Assembly: GCA_040387555.1 (NCBI GenBank)
Contig: JAZKDO010000003.1
Location: forward strand, 62,001-126,000
Source of the DNA: UBA4416 sp040387555
Lineage (GTDB): Bacteria > Bacteroidota > Bacteroidia > B-17B0 > Aurantibacillaceae
Direction: 5' to 3'
DNA: 64,000 nucleotides
Shown here one piece after another: positions 43,852 to 52,287 of the stretch (position 1 is its first letter; each line of letters opens with the position of its first letter). The notes beneath the pieces were generated by a model. That model was not told the origin of the DNA, made no database searches, and saw nothing but the letters and a program-made list of their open reading frames with translations. A program made the position numbers and the translations under genes.

Positions 43852-45663
43852 ATGACTTTTATGTCAAAAAGCTTATCCATTGGAGTACTTTGCATCTTAG
43901 TTGCACTTGTATATTTCAAATTGTTTTCGGCAAATTTTATCAGTTGGGATGATGGGGAGGTACTTCTTAATAACAAAGATGTACATCATTTTAATCTAAA
44001 AGCATTTTTTACCAGTTATTATGTGGGAAATTATGCGCCTGTTAGTATGATAGGATTTGCCATTGACTGGTTTATTTTTAAAGGAAATGCAGCGGGTCAT
44101 CATGCTATGAGTTTGTTGTTCCATACCATAAATGCGATTTTAGTCTACCAATTGTCTGTTTTTATTTTAAAGGATAAATTAAAAGGATTGGTATGCGCAA
44201 TCATATTTTGTTTTCATCCATTGCAAGTAGAAACGGTTGCGTGGGTATCGGCAAAAAACAACCTGGTGTATAGTTTGTTTTTTTTGCTTGGCTTGTTGAA
44301 TTATACGAAATTCTTTATTAACAAAACACCACGTTACTACGTGTATACCCTTGCATTTTTTGTTTTATCAGTTTTAAGCAAACCTTCTGCTGTTTGTTTT
44401 CCTGTTGTGTTGATACTCTTGGATTATTTAATGAAAGCAAACTACAGTTTCAAAAGATTACTTTTTAATAAAATTCCTTTTTTTGTTATAGCTGTTGTTC
44501 TTGGTATTGCAACTATTTATACCCGGACAGAAGATAAATTTATTAATCCAAATCATGCCTTTGCTATACATGAGCGAATAGGATATGCAGGCTACGCCCT
44601 GTTGCAATACGTTTATAAATTTTTCATTCCTGTAAATTTGTCGGTTATTTATCCTTATCCTCAAGATAAAGTGGCGAGTATAGTAGTAGGCTATGGAGTC
44701 ATCTTGCTATTGGCATTTATATGTTATAAACTATTTAGGTCATCGAAGGTATTGGTGTTTGGTTTATTTTTTTTTGTAACGAACCTGTTATTGGTGTTAC
44801 AATTTCTTCCATTTGGTGAAGTGTTGACAGCAGACAGATACATGTACCTACCGATAATTGGTTTATCTATTGTTTTACTTTCTGTCTTTCCGCCTAAAGA
44901 AAAAGTTGTGAAAATTATTGCCGTTTCTTTTATTATTATTTTCGGGACATTAACTTTTGTGCGAACAGGCGTCTGGAAAAATAGTATTTCCTTGTATTCC
45001 GATATTCTTAAAAAATATCCTCATTCTTTTGTGGCATTAAATAGTTTAGGAGCTGAATACATGTTGAATAAAAATTACGACATGGGCCTTCGTTATTTGA
45101 ATGCCGCGATTAACGAGAATACAGATTACTACAAAGGGTATTATAACCGCGGATTGCTTTACGCGCAAACTGATCGTATTGATAAAGCTTTAAAAGATTT
45201 TAATAAAGCTATTTTATTAAAAGAATATCCAAAAGCATATGTAGCCAGGGCAAATGTATATTATATGCTCAAGGATTTTCCCAAAGCAATCACTGATGCT
45301 GAAACCGTTTTAAAAGTTGATCCGGATAATACAAAAGCCATTTATGTGATTGCTACGTGCTATGATGATTTGAATCAATTGGATAAAGCGATGATCTATT
45401 ATAATAGATTGATCTTATTGAATTCAGAAAACCCATTGTATTATATGAGGAGAGCGATTGTGTTTGGAAAAATGCAGCAATTTGAATCCTGTCTGAAAGA
45501 CCTTGATGTTTGCACAACTCTGGATGCAAATTATTCAGAAGCCTGGTACTGGAAAGGAGTTGCAAAAGTAAACCTGAAGCAAAACCCTTGTACTGATCTT
45601 AAGCAGTCGCTTGATTTAGGTTTTGAGGCTGCACGACAACCTCTTAATAAATACTGCAGATAG
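43852..45663 (+). CDS. Polytopic membrane protein with C-terminal TPRs, TMTC/O-mannosyltransferase-like
   Basis: The 603-residue protein has about 11 membrane segments (residues 8-370) followed by five or six TPR units (about 385-585). The N-terminal loop after the first segment contains the acidic motif FISWDDGEVLLNN, which is typical of GT-C glycosyltransferases, and the motif FHPLQVETVAWVSAKNN near residue 127 is shared with the TMTC family. I infer that it transfers a sugar from a lipid donor to an exported protein or glycan; its substrate cannot be deduced. ATG 43852 or 43861 could be the start; TTG 43831 lies too close to the promoter. It diverges from the GT2-GT9-SDR operon. Confidence 0.8.
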   Translation: MTFMSKSLSIGVLCILVALVYFKLFSANFISWDDGEVLLNNKDVHHFNLKAFFTSYYVGNYAPVSMIGFAIDWFIFKGNAAGHHAMSLLFHTINAILVYQLSVFILKDKLKGLVCAIIFCFHPLQVETVAWVSAKNNLVYSLFFLLGLLNYTKFFINKTPRYYVYTLAFFVLSVLSKPSAVCFPVVLILLDYLMKANYSFKRLLFNKIPFFVIAVVLGIATIYTRTEDKFINPNHAFAIHERIGYAGYALLQYVYKFFIPVNLSVIYPYPQDKVASIVVGYGVILLLAFICYKLFRSSKVLVFGLFFFVTNLLLVLQFLPFGEVLTADRYMYLPIIGLSIVLLSVFPPKEKVVKIIAVSFIIIFGTLTFVRTGVWKNSISLYSDILKKYPHSFVALNSLGAEYMLNKNYDMGLRYLNAAINENTDYYKGYYNRGLLYAQTDRIDKALKDFNKAILLKEYPKAYVARANVYYMLKDFPKAITDAETVLKVDPDNTKAIYVIATCYDDLNQLDKAMIYYNRLILLNSENPLYYMRRAIVFGKMQQFESCLKDLDVCTTLDANYSEAWYWKGVAKVNLKQNPCTDLKQSLDLGFEAARQPLNKYCR

Positions 45664-45729
45664 AATCTGCTTTCTATAGTTTTTTCAAGGATTTGCACTT
45701 TTTTTTCATTTACTTTGTACTCTATAAAC

Positions 45730-46809
45730 GTGAAAATTCAAGCACTAAATAACTGGATTACAAAAGGAAATGAACCTTTGCTTATTGCAGGTCCTTGTGG
45801 AGCTGAAAGCGAGGAGCAAGTACTGCAAACTGCGAAAGAAATTTCTGAAATCGACACCATTAAATTATTCAGGGCTGGTATTTGGAAACCAAGAACAAGA
45901 CCGAATGCCTTTGAAGGGGTTGGTGAACCAGGGTTACTATGGCTTACTAAAGTTCAAAAAAAGTTTGGATTAAAAACTACTGTTGAAGTTGCTAATGCCC
46001 AACATACTGAGTTGGCTTTAAAGCATGGTGTGGATGTATTATGGATTGGCGCGCGAACTACTGGCAATCCATTCAGTGTTCAGGAAATTGCAGATGTGTT
46101 GAAAGGCGTAGACATTCCTGTATTTATAAAAAATCCTATTCATGCTGATCTTCAATTGTGGTTAGGAGCCCTGGAGCGTTTGTCAAATTCCGGAATAACG
46201 AAATTAGCGGCAATCCATCGTGGCTTTCATTATGCCGGTAAAACAAAATACAGGAACAAACCGTTATGGGAAATAGCTATAGAACTTAAAACCTTATTAC
46301 CCGAATTACCAATTATTTGTGATCCCAGTCATATTTCCGGAAATAGGGACCTAATACATGGTGTAGCTCAAAAAGCTCTTGATTTAGGAATGAACGGCCT
46401 AATGATTGAATCTCACATTGACCCATCGGTTGCTTTAAGTGATGCCCAACAACAATTAACTCCATCTGCTTTAAAAGATTTATTGGATCATTTGGTTTAC
46501 AGGAAAACAACATCGCAAAATCCTGAATGTTTGGACAAGTTAATTCAATTCCGAAACATGATCAATGAAGTGGATGATGAACTGATCAATGTTTTAAAAA
46601 AACGCAGGACCATCATTGAACAAATCGGTCAATATAAAAAAGAGCAAAACATTACCATATTTCAATTAGAGCGTTGGCAGGAAATTTTACGTACACGTAT
46701 TGAATGGGCTGAAAAATTAGGCATTCCGCGGGAGCATACAGAAAAACTTTGTCAGTTATTGCACGAAGAATCTATTCGTATACAAACAGAAATTATGAAT
46801 AACAAATAA
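45730..46809 (+). CDS. Bifunctional DAHP synthase (type I-beta) / chorismate mutase
   Basis: The protein makes 3-deoxy-D-arabino-heptulosonate 7-phosphate from PEP and erythrose 4-phosphate, the first step of the shikimate pathway, and converts chorismate to prephenate. The N-terminal barrel (about residues 1-260) has the PEP-site motifs LLIAGPCGAES and FRAGIWKPRTRP, and KNPIHADL; the C-terminal AroQ domain (about 270-358) carries NEVDDELINVLKKRR. In this phylum the mutase domain is known to mediate feedback by prephenate. The start is GTG 45730; an in-frame TTG at 45715 would add five poorly fitting residues. The gene stands alone. Confidence 0.94.
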   Translation: MKIQALNNWITKGNEPLLIAGPCGAESEEQVLQTAKEISEIDTIKLFRAGIWKPRTRPNAFEGVGEPGLLWLTKVQKKFGLKTTVEVANAQHTELALKHGVDVLWIGARTTGNPFSVQEIADVLKGVDIPVFIKNPIHADLQLWLGALERLSNSGITKLAAIHRGFHYAGKTKYRNKPLWEIAIELKTLLPELPIICDPSHISGNRDLIHGVAQKALDLGMNGLMIESHIDPSVALSDAQQQLTPSALKDLLDHLVYRKTTSQNPECLDKLIQFRNMINEVDDELINVLKKRRTIIEQIGQYKKEQNITIFQLERWQEILRTRIEWAEKLGIPREHTEKLCQLLHEESIRIQTEIMNNK

Positions 46810-46815
46810 TTAAAA

Positions 46816-47316
46816 TTAATTTGTTATTCTTTTTCCTAATATGATCAGACCTCTCTGTGCATCAATCATATTTGCTATTTTTGGAAGGTGCGCCCATTTT
46901 TCAAAACCCATATTATAAAACAGTTTTAAGCTAGGCTCGTTATGATCGAAAATAAAACCCAGTAAGGTTTTAATATTTAAATCCGGGCAAACTTCAAATG
47001 CTTTTTGTAAGCAGATTTTTCCAAGACCTTTTCCTCGGGTACTTTCTTCTAAATAGATACTGACCTCCACTGTTCCGTCATATGCCGGTCGGCCATAAAA
47101 TGAATTGAAACTCATCCAGCCGGCATACTTTTCATCGACTTTTATAATCCATAGTGGACGACGATCTGAACTGTGTGCATCAAACCAGGCTTGCTTGCTT
47201 TCAATTGTTACAGGTTCAAGGTCCGCGGTTACCAAGCGCGAAGCCACTGTTGAATTGTATGTGGTGACTATTTTTGTAAGATCAGTTTGCTGAGCAGGGA
47301 TGAATGTTACTGTCAT
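46816..47316 (-). CDS. GNAT-family N-acetyltransferase (phosphinothricin acetyltransferase-like)
   Basis: The 166-residue protein has the GNAT fold with acetyl-CoA motif STRGKGLGKICLQ (Q/R-x-x-G-x-G/A at about residues 95-105) and the beta-strand pattern VEVSIYLEESTRGKG typical of the PAT/Bar subgroup, followed by NEPSLKLFYNMGFE. It likely acetylates an amine of a small molecule; no substrate can be assigned. It converges with the DAHP synthase gene with six bases between stops. Confidence 0.88.
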   Translation of the reverse strand: MTVTFIPAQQTDLTKIVTTYNSTVASRLVTADLEPVTIESKQAWFDAHSSDRRPLWIIKVDEKYAGWMSFNSFYGRPAYDGTVEVSIYLEESTRGKGLGKICLQKAFEVCPDLNIKTLLGFIFDHNEPSLKLFYNMGFEKWAHLPKIANMIDAQRGLIILGKRITN

Positions 47317-47327
47317 TGATAAAATAT

Positions 47328-47361
47328 TAAAGCCTTGAAATTAGCAAATTTCAAGGCTTTA
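47328..47361 (-). terminator. Terminator-like perfect hairpin after the ELWKSDGT protein gene
   Basis: The perfect 13-base arms TAAAGCCTTGAAA and TTTCAAGGCTTTA flank an 8-base loop. It lies 22 bases after the stop of the minus-strand ELWKSDGT gene. The T tract after the stem is short and interrupted, so termination may be only partial. Confidence 0.7.
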
Positions 47362-47383
47362 AAGTACTATGTTTAATTTTAAT

Positions 47384-48994
47384 TTATTCGAGAATAATTT
47401 TTTTAGTAAACGTTTGACCATCCTCAGTGATGTTGACAAAATAAACACCTTTAGAAAAATTTGAAAGATCTATGTCCTTAGGGTTTTGTTGTTGCAAAAC
47501 TTTATCGCCTAAACTATTATATACTTCAAAAACGGTATTCTTTGAAAACTTGTGATTTGATTCTATTTTAAATTTTCCGGTGCTTGGGTTTGGAAAAATA
47601 TTAATTTTGTCATTACTGGCAAATGAAGTAATACCTGCTGTGGATCCATTCAGTTTCCACAATTCTGTTCCATTAGTTCCGTTTTTTGCAGAAAAATATA
47701 AATCACCGTTCATAACAGTTAAAAAAGAAGGGTCAGCTGAAAACGGAACACCAGCCTGTGTTCCCGGGTAAATATCAGCCACCATTACTGTTCCTGCATT
47801 ACTGCCATCACTTTGCCATAACTCCCACCCTTGTGTATTAGTGGCTGCTGAAAAATAAAGTGTATTACCGGAAACTGTCATGTTCATTGGACCGGAACCA
47901 CTTGAACCAGTATTTATATCTTTAAGCATTACTGTACCTGTCAGTGTTCCATCACTTGTCCACAATTCCCCACCATTGGTTTGATCTTTCCCGCCAAACA
48001 AAAGTTTGTTATTTAATACTGCCATATAGGGGGTTTGTGCTGTTGGGAAGCAACCTTGTTTAATTTCAACTGTTCCGGCAGTTGTCCCATCTGTTTTCCA
48101 AAGGTCATAAGCGACAGATGGAACATTAACAAAATAAACATCAGAATTAATTCCAATATAGCCCGGCACATTGCTAATACCTGTCTTTACTTGTATGGTG
48201 CCAATAGTGGTACCATCCGTTTTCCACAACGCCCATTGATTATTTGCATATTGAGCACAGAAATACGCAGAACCATTATAAGAAAATATTTTTCTGACTC
48301 CTCCACTGGTATTAAATGCGTCTGCTGACCCTGGATTTAAATCTTTTAACATTACGGTTCCTGCTGCAGTTCCATCACTTTTCCATAATTCCTGTCCATT
48401 TGTGCCATCATTTGCACAAAATAATATGATATTGTTTAATGCTTCAAAGCTTACCATAATATTTATATTGATGTTACTAACCATAACAGTTCCTGCGGCA
48501 GTACCATCGCTTTTCCATAATTTATCCCAGTTGGTTCCATCGCCTGCCATAAAAAACAGTGTCCCGTTTACATTTGTCAAACGGATGGGGGAAGAACCGT
48601 TTGATCCAGGATTAATATCTTTTACCATAACAGTTCCTGCGGCAGTACCATCGCTTTTCCATAATTCCATTCCACTTGTACCATCGTTTGCGGTAAAATA
48701 CAGAGTGCCATTTACATTGATATAATCAGATGCAGTAGTTGAATTACCAGAACCAGAATTAATATCCTTAACCATGACTGTTCCCGCGGCAGTACCATCG
48801 CTTTTCCATAATTCTATTCCATTGGTTCCGTTATTTGCAGTATAAAACAAAGTACCATTGACATCAGTTAAATAATAAGGAGATGAACTGTTTATTCCTG
48901 GATTAATATCTTTTAAGATAGTTGGAGTCTGTGCATTTACACTCAAGCCAATGAAGGCGAGCGTAATTGCCAATAAAGTAAATTTTGTTTTCAT
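47384..48994 (-). CDS. Secreted ELWKSDGT-repeat protein with T9SS type A sorting domain
   Basis: The 536-residue protein has a signal peptide (about residues 1-21), nine repeats around the motif E-L-W-x-S-D-G-T-x-x-G-T-V-M-x-K-D-I-N-x-G (about residues 40-440; the last copies are degenerate), and a C-terminal domain (about 460-536) starting NIFPNPSTGKFKI and ending TFTKKIILE, the T9SS type A signal. The repeats are about 48 residues long and probably form a beta-propeller on the cell surface. Function is unknown. The gene is divergent from the histidine kinase gene; a long palindrome lies 38 bases upstream of its start and covers its expected -33 region, so it is likely controlled by that two-component system. 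Confidence 0.9.
   Translation of the reverse strand: MKTKFTLLAITLAFIGLSVNAQTPTILKDINPGINSSSPYYLTDVNGTLFYTANNGTNGIELWKSDGTAAGTVMVKDINSGSGNSTTASDYINVNGTLYFTANDGTSGMELWKSDGTAAGTVMVKDINPGSNGSSPIRLTNVNGTLFFMAGDGTNWDKLWKSDGTAAGTVMVSNININIMVSFEALNNIILFCANDGTNGQELWKSDGTAAGTVMLKDLNPGSADAFNTSGGVRKIFSYNGSAYFCAQYANNQWALWKTDGTTIGTIQVKTGISNVPGYIGINSDVYFVNVPSVAYDLWKTDGTTAGTVEIKQGCFPTAQTPYMAVLNNKLLFGGKDQTNGGELWTSDGTLTGTVMLKDINTGSSGSGPMNMTVSGNTLYFSAATNTQGWELWQSDGSNAGTVMVADIYPGTQAGVPFSADPSFLTVMNGDLYFSAKNGTNGTELWKLNGSTAGITSFASNDKINIFPNPSTGKFKIESNHKFSKNTVFEVYNSLGDKVLQQQNPKDIDLSNFSKGVYFVNITEDGQTFTKKIILE
48480..48813 (-). repeat. Direct DNA repeats in the ELWKSDGT gene
   Basis: A 43-bp segment is identical at 48480-48522 and 48624-48666, 144 bases (48 codons) apart, and recurs with about three changes at 48771-48813. 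Each copy encodes the L-W-K-S-D-G-T-A-A-G-T-V-M-V repeat core. Such exact copies allow unequal recombination and change in repeat number. Confidence 0.85.
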
Positions 48995-49031
48995 ATGATG
49001 TTTTTATGGTTTTAACAAACATCTCTATTAT

Positions 49032-49077
49032 ATCTCTTTATAAAAATAGTGCATATGTACTATTTTTATAAAGAGAT
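49032..49077. promoter_or_regulatory. 46-bp near-perfect palindrome, probable operator
   Basis: The arms 49032-49050 and 49059-49077 are perfect 19-bp inverted copies (ATCTCTTTATAAAAATAGT and its complement), and three of the four inner base pairs also match, leaving one mismatch (49051/49058) in 23. The core is ATAGT-N8-ACTAT. It stands 38 bases before the ELWKSDGT gene and 84 bases before the kinase gene, between divergent starts, where no terminator is expected. I infer binding by a dimeric regulator, most likely the NarL-type response regulator encoded at 50809-51486. Confidence 0.65.
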
Positions 49078-49160
49078 TCTTGAGCATCATATATATCCTT
49101 AAACGGTAAAACACCTTTAAACAGCTATAAAATGTATGTATATTTAATTACTTTAAAACG

Positions 49161-50768
49161 ATGCAAATTCTCATAAAATATTTAGTGGGTTTTATACTGC
49201 TTTCCTTCTTTCATGTTGGATTCAGTCAAAAAAGTATTAAGGATTTTTATAAGGTATCTAATCAACAATTCAATACGGGCAAATACGTCGAAGCTTTAAA
49301 CACTAATTTAGAAGTTTTGAAAGCTGTTGAAAAAGGCACAAACTGCTATGATATTGCTTTCGGGCACCTGCAGGTTGGAAAAATGTATTATTATTTGAAG
49401 GAGAAACGTATGGCATTAAAAAGTTTTTTTATTGCGAAAACATTTATCGATTCCTGCAATATTGATTCATTAAAGTATAAAGTGAATCATAACATTGGTG
49501 CAATGTATGGGGAACTTGGGAGTGTTGACACAGCTTTCTTTTATCTGAATAGAACCCTTCTACTCTTAGCTAACACAACAAAGTATAAAGAACTTGCCAT
49601 TGTCAATTCCGTTATCGCAGACTTACATATCAATAGGACAAAAAATTTGAATCTTGGCGAAGAGTATCTGGTGCGGGCTGAAAAGTTTGCGAAACTATCA
49701 CAGGATGAGAAAGAAATGATATTTGCAAAAATTAAGCGTGGTGCATTGTACTCTAAAAAAAGTCTTTTTAAAGAATCATTATTATGTTATAAAGAGGCTT
49801 TAGCAGCCTATGAAAAGTTGAATTACATTGAGGGTAGAATGTATATGCTGAAATCCGTTGCGGACGCACTCACATATAGTAAAAACCCTGAAGCGATAAA
49901 ATACTACGAGAAGCTCTTAGGTTTAAAAGATTCCATCTTTAGATCTGAAACAGCTTCTAATATTGCAAAGTATGGAACGTTGTATGAAACAGAAAAGAAA
50001 GTAAAAGAAAATCAAATACTCTTAATTGAAAATAGTTTAAATCACGCTAAAATCTCATCCCGGAATAAAACAATAGTTGTTTTATCTGCCTGTGTTCTGC
50101 TGATTGTTATTTTTACCTTTTGGCGCATAACGATTTTAAATTTAAAAAAGAAAAAACGCGAATTAGAATCAGCAAAACTGGTTCAAAAAGAAAAGGAAAG
50201 AATTTCCAGGGATCTGCATGATAATGTTGGAGGACAGTTGTCCTATGTCTTATACGCTGTTGACGGATTAAAGAATGCAGATCATAAGAAGCAAGAAGAG
50301 CTTGGTAAAAGCATAAATGAATCGGTGAGAAATGTTATCGCTAATCTCCGGGAAACAATTTGGGCTATTAATGATGAGGTAATTAACGTGAGCGACTTTT
50401 GCGATAAATTAAAGGTATACGCCAGATCTATGTTTCGCAATACTAAGACAAAGGTTGTTTTCGAGGAGAGTATAAGCGAAACCATTCAGTTGAATTCTTT
50501 GATTGGATTAAACCTCTATCGCATATGCCAGGAAATAATTAATAATGCTTTTAAGCACTCAGAGGCCGATCTGTTTACAATAACGGTAAGTTCAGGTGAA
50601 CGAATAAAAGTTGTAATTGCAGATAATGGCAAAGGATTTAATGTGAAAAATTCAGATTCTGGTGGATACGGGTTATCCAACATTAAAGCCCGCGCAAAAG
50701 AAAATGGTATAGAATTAAGTTTGGTGAGCGAAAATGAAAAGGGAACAACTTATTCCTTGATAGTATAA
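49161..50768 (+). CDS. Hybrid-free sensor histidine kinase with TPR sensor region (NarX/DesK type)
   Basis: The 535-residue protein has a signal peptide (about residues 1-22), extracytoplasmic TPR-like helices (about 30-280), a single membrane segment (about 305-323), a HisKA_3 domain with the phosphoacceptor His353 in RDLHDNVGGQ, and a GHKL ATPase domain with the N-box EIINNAFKHSEAD and the G1 box DNGKGFN. It is the partner of the response regulator that follows after 40 bases. It may sense cell-envelope or peptide signals through the TPRs. A second copy of the operator-like core covers its stop codon. Confidence 0.92.
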   Translation: MQILIKYLVGFILLSFFHVGFSQKSIKDFYKVSNQQFNTGKYVEALNTNLEVLKAVEKGTNCYDIAFGHLQVGKMYYYLKEKRMALKSFFIAKTFIDSCNIDSLKYKVNHNIGAMYGELGSVDTAFFYLNRTLLLLANTTKYKELAIVNSVIADLHINRTKNLNLGEEYLVRAEKFAKLSQDEKEMIFAKIKRGALYSKKSLFKESLLCYKEALAAYEKLNYIEGRMYMLKSVADALTYSKNPEAIKYYEKLLGLKDSIFRSETASNIAKYGTLYETEKKVKENQILLIENSLNHAKISSRNKTIVVLSACVLLIVIFTFWRITILNLKKKKRELESAKLVQKEKERISRDLHDNVGGQLSYVLYAVDGLKNADHKKQEELGKSINESVRNVIANLRETIWAINDEVINVSDFCDKLKVYARSMFRNTKTKVVFEESISETIQLNSLIGLNLYRICQEIINNAFKHSEADLFTITVSSGERIKVVIADNGKGFNVKNSDSGGYGLSNIKARAKENGIELSLVSENEKGTTYSLIV

Positions 50769-50778
50769 ATGTACTATT
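50760..50778. promoter_or_regulatory. Second ATAGT-N8-ACTAT site at the kinase-regulator junction
   Basis: The sequence matches the core of the 49032-49077 palindrome at 16 of 19 positions with the same 8-base spacing, and its own half-sites ATAGTA and TACTAT are perfect inverted copies. It overlaps the stop codon of the kinase gene and lies 31 bases before the regulator start, where autoregulation of the response regulator would act. Confidence 0.5.
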
Positions 50779-50808
50779 CCGATTGGCTTAATTTACAAAC
50801 ACATTTGT

Positions 50809-51486
50809 ATGAGAGATAAAAAAATGACCTACGTTGCGATTGTTGATGATAAAAGAAGCCTGAGAGAGACACTGCAGGAAAGGTTTAATGCTTTTGAAAA
50901 TTATCATGTAGTATTTACCGCTGAAAATGGTAAAGATTTTTTGGAGAAAATGGTTGAAGCAAGACGTTCGGTTGAACCGGATGTTGTACTGATGGATATT
51001 GACATGCCTGTAATGAATGGAATTGAAGCGGTGAGTCAGGGCAAAGAACGTTATCCAAATGCTAAATTTTTAATACTCACTGTTTTTGATGAAGATGAAA
51101 AGATTTTCAACGCAATTAAAGCCGGAGCCGATGGCTATTTATTAAAAGATGAACCCATTGAGAAGATAAAAGAGGCCATCATTAATTTACTAAATGATGA
51201 AGGAGCTCCGATGTCGCCGAGCATTGCCCGTAGAGCACTGAATTTACTGATGAATTCCAAGGTTGATTTAAATAAAACTTCCGATAAAACAAATTCTGAT
51301 TATCGTTTAACTGATCGGGAGAAAGAGGTTCTTACTTGTCTTGTAGATGGTTTGGAGTATAAGGAAATTGGCGCAAAAATGAGCGTAAGTCCAAATACCA
51401 TCAGAAATCATATAAGTAACATTTATAAAAAACTTCATGTTACTTCAAAAACTCAGGCTATCCGGGTGTTTTTAAACAACAAATAG
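50809..51486 (+). CDS. NarL/FixJ-family response regulator
   Basis: The 225-residue protein has a receiver domain (about residues 6-125) with the acidic pair DD (about 13-14), the phosphoacceptor Asp63 in LMDIDMPVMNG, the conserved Thr/Lys region and LKDEP, and a C-terminal LuxR-type helix-turn-helix (about 160-220: LTDREKEVLTCLVDG ... NTIRNHISNIYKKL). It should bind DNA as a dimer when phosphorylated by the adjacent kinase. The upstream palindromic sites are its most likely targets. Start could also be ATG 50824 (MTYVAIVDD). Confidence 0.95.
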   Translation: MRDKKMTYVAIVDDKRSLRETLQERFNAFENYHVVFTAENGKDFLEKMVEARRSVEPDVVLMDIDMPVMNGIEAVSQGKERYPNAKFLILTVFDEDEKIFNAIKAGADGYLLKDEPIEKIKEAIINLLNDEGAPMSPSIARRALNLLMNSKVDLNKTSDKTNSDYRLTDREKEVLTCLVDGLEYKEIGAKMSVSPNTIRNHISNIYKKLHVTSKTQAIRVFLNNK

Positions 51487-51488
51487 AC

Positions 51489-52286
51489 TTATTTAAAACA
51501 AACTCTCAAAAATTTCTTTAAAGCTTGGTTACTTCTTCTCGGACTTTCTAAAAATCCCATATGACCATCATGCTCTAAATATAATATATGTTTATTCTGA
51601 ATCAATTCACTTTGTTCTAACAGTTGTGGGGAAGGCAATACATTGTCTAATTCACCAATCACCATCATAATTGGATAGTGGGCCATCCCTAAAATGATAT
51701 CTCTGTTTGGACGATCCTTCATTCCCTCTAAAGATGCAATGATGGACTGTTTGGAAGTCTTGCCTGCAATTTTTTGCGCGAATGCAATCTCTTCTTTTAG
51801 ATATTTGAAATTTTTACCTGCAAAAAGATTTTTAATAACTTCTGTCGTAAAAATTTTATGGTTCGATTTTACTACCTTAATGGAGCGGGCCCTGTCTTTT
51901 TTCTTTTCTTCACTATCAGCATAAGCTGTGGAATGATAGAGACACAATCCTTTTAAATTATCAGGAAATAATTCAGCAAATGCCAAAGCAGCATAACCAC
52001 CCATGCTATGGCCAATGATTACATATTTTTTCAAGCGTAAGAAATCCATGACAGTCTTAACGCATTTCGCTGTCAGCTCAGAAGTATGAACATACCCAAA
52101 GCAATCAGTGCCACCGTGTCCGGGAAGGTCAATAGCAATCACACGGTAAGATTTTGAAAGACTTTCGATCGTACTTTCCCAGATCTGATGTGAACCTAAA
52201 AAACCATGCAATAAAACAACAGCCCTGCCTTTTCCTGTATCAGAAAAAGTAACAATCCCTTTTTTAAAAATGATTTTTTTCAGCAT
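51489..52286 (-). CDS. Alpha/beta-fold hydrolase
   Basis: The 265-residue protein has the oxyanion motif LLHGFLGSHQIWES (about residues 24-37), the nucleophile elbow GHSMGGYAA with Ser near residue 93, an Asp in the GELDNVLPSP segment and the catalytic His in EHDGHMGFLESP. The family covers esterases, lyases and MenH-like enzymes; the context gives no substrate. I placed the start at the ATG 52286 (MLKKIIFKKG); an in-frame ATG at 52349 would overlap the J-protein gene by 62 bases and adds residues not typical of the fold. It lies one base after the J-protein stop on the same strand. Confidence 0.87.
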   Translation of the reverse strand: MLKKIIFKKGIVTFSDTGKGRAVVLLHGFLGSHQIWESTIESLSKSYRVIAIDLPGHGGTDCFGYVHTSELTAKCVKTVMDFLRLKKYVIIGHSMGGYAALAFAELFPDNLKGLCLYHSTAYADSEEKKKDRARSIKVVKSNHKIFTTEVIKNLFAGKNFKYLKEEIAFAQKIAGKTSKQSIIASLEGMKDRPNRDIILGMAHYPIMMVIGELDNVLPSPQLLEQSELIQNKHILYLEHDGHMGFLESPRRSNQALKKFLRVCFK

Positions 52287-52287
52287 T

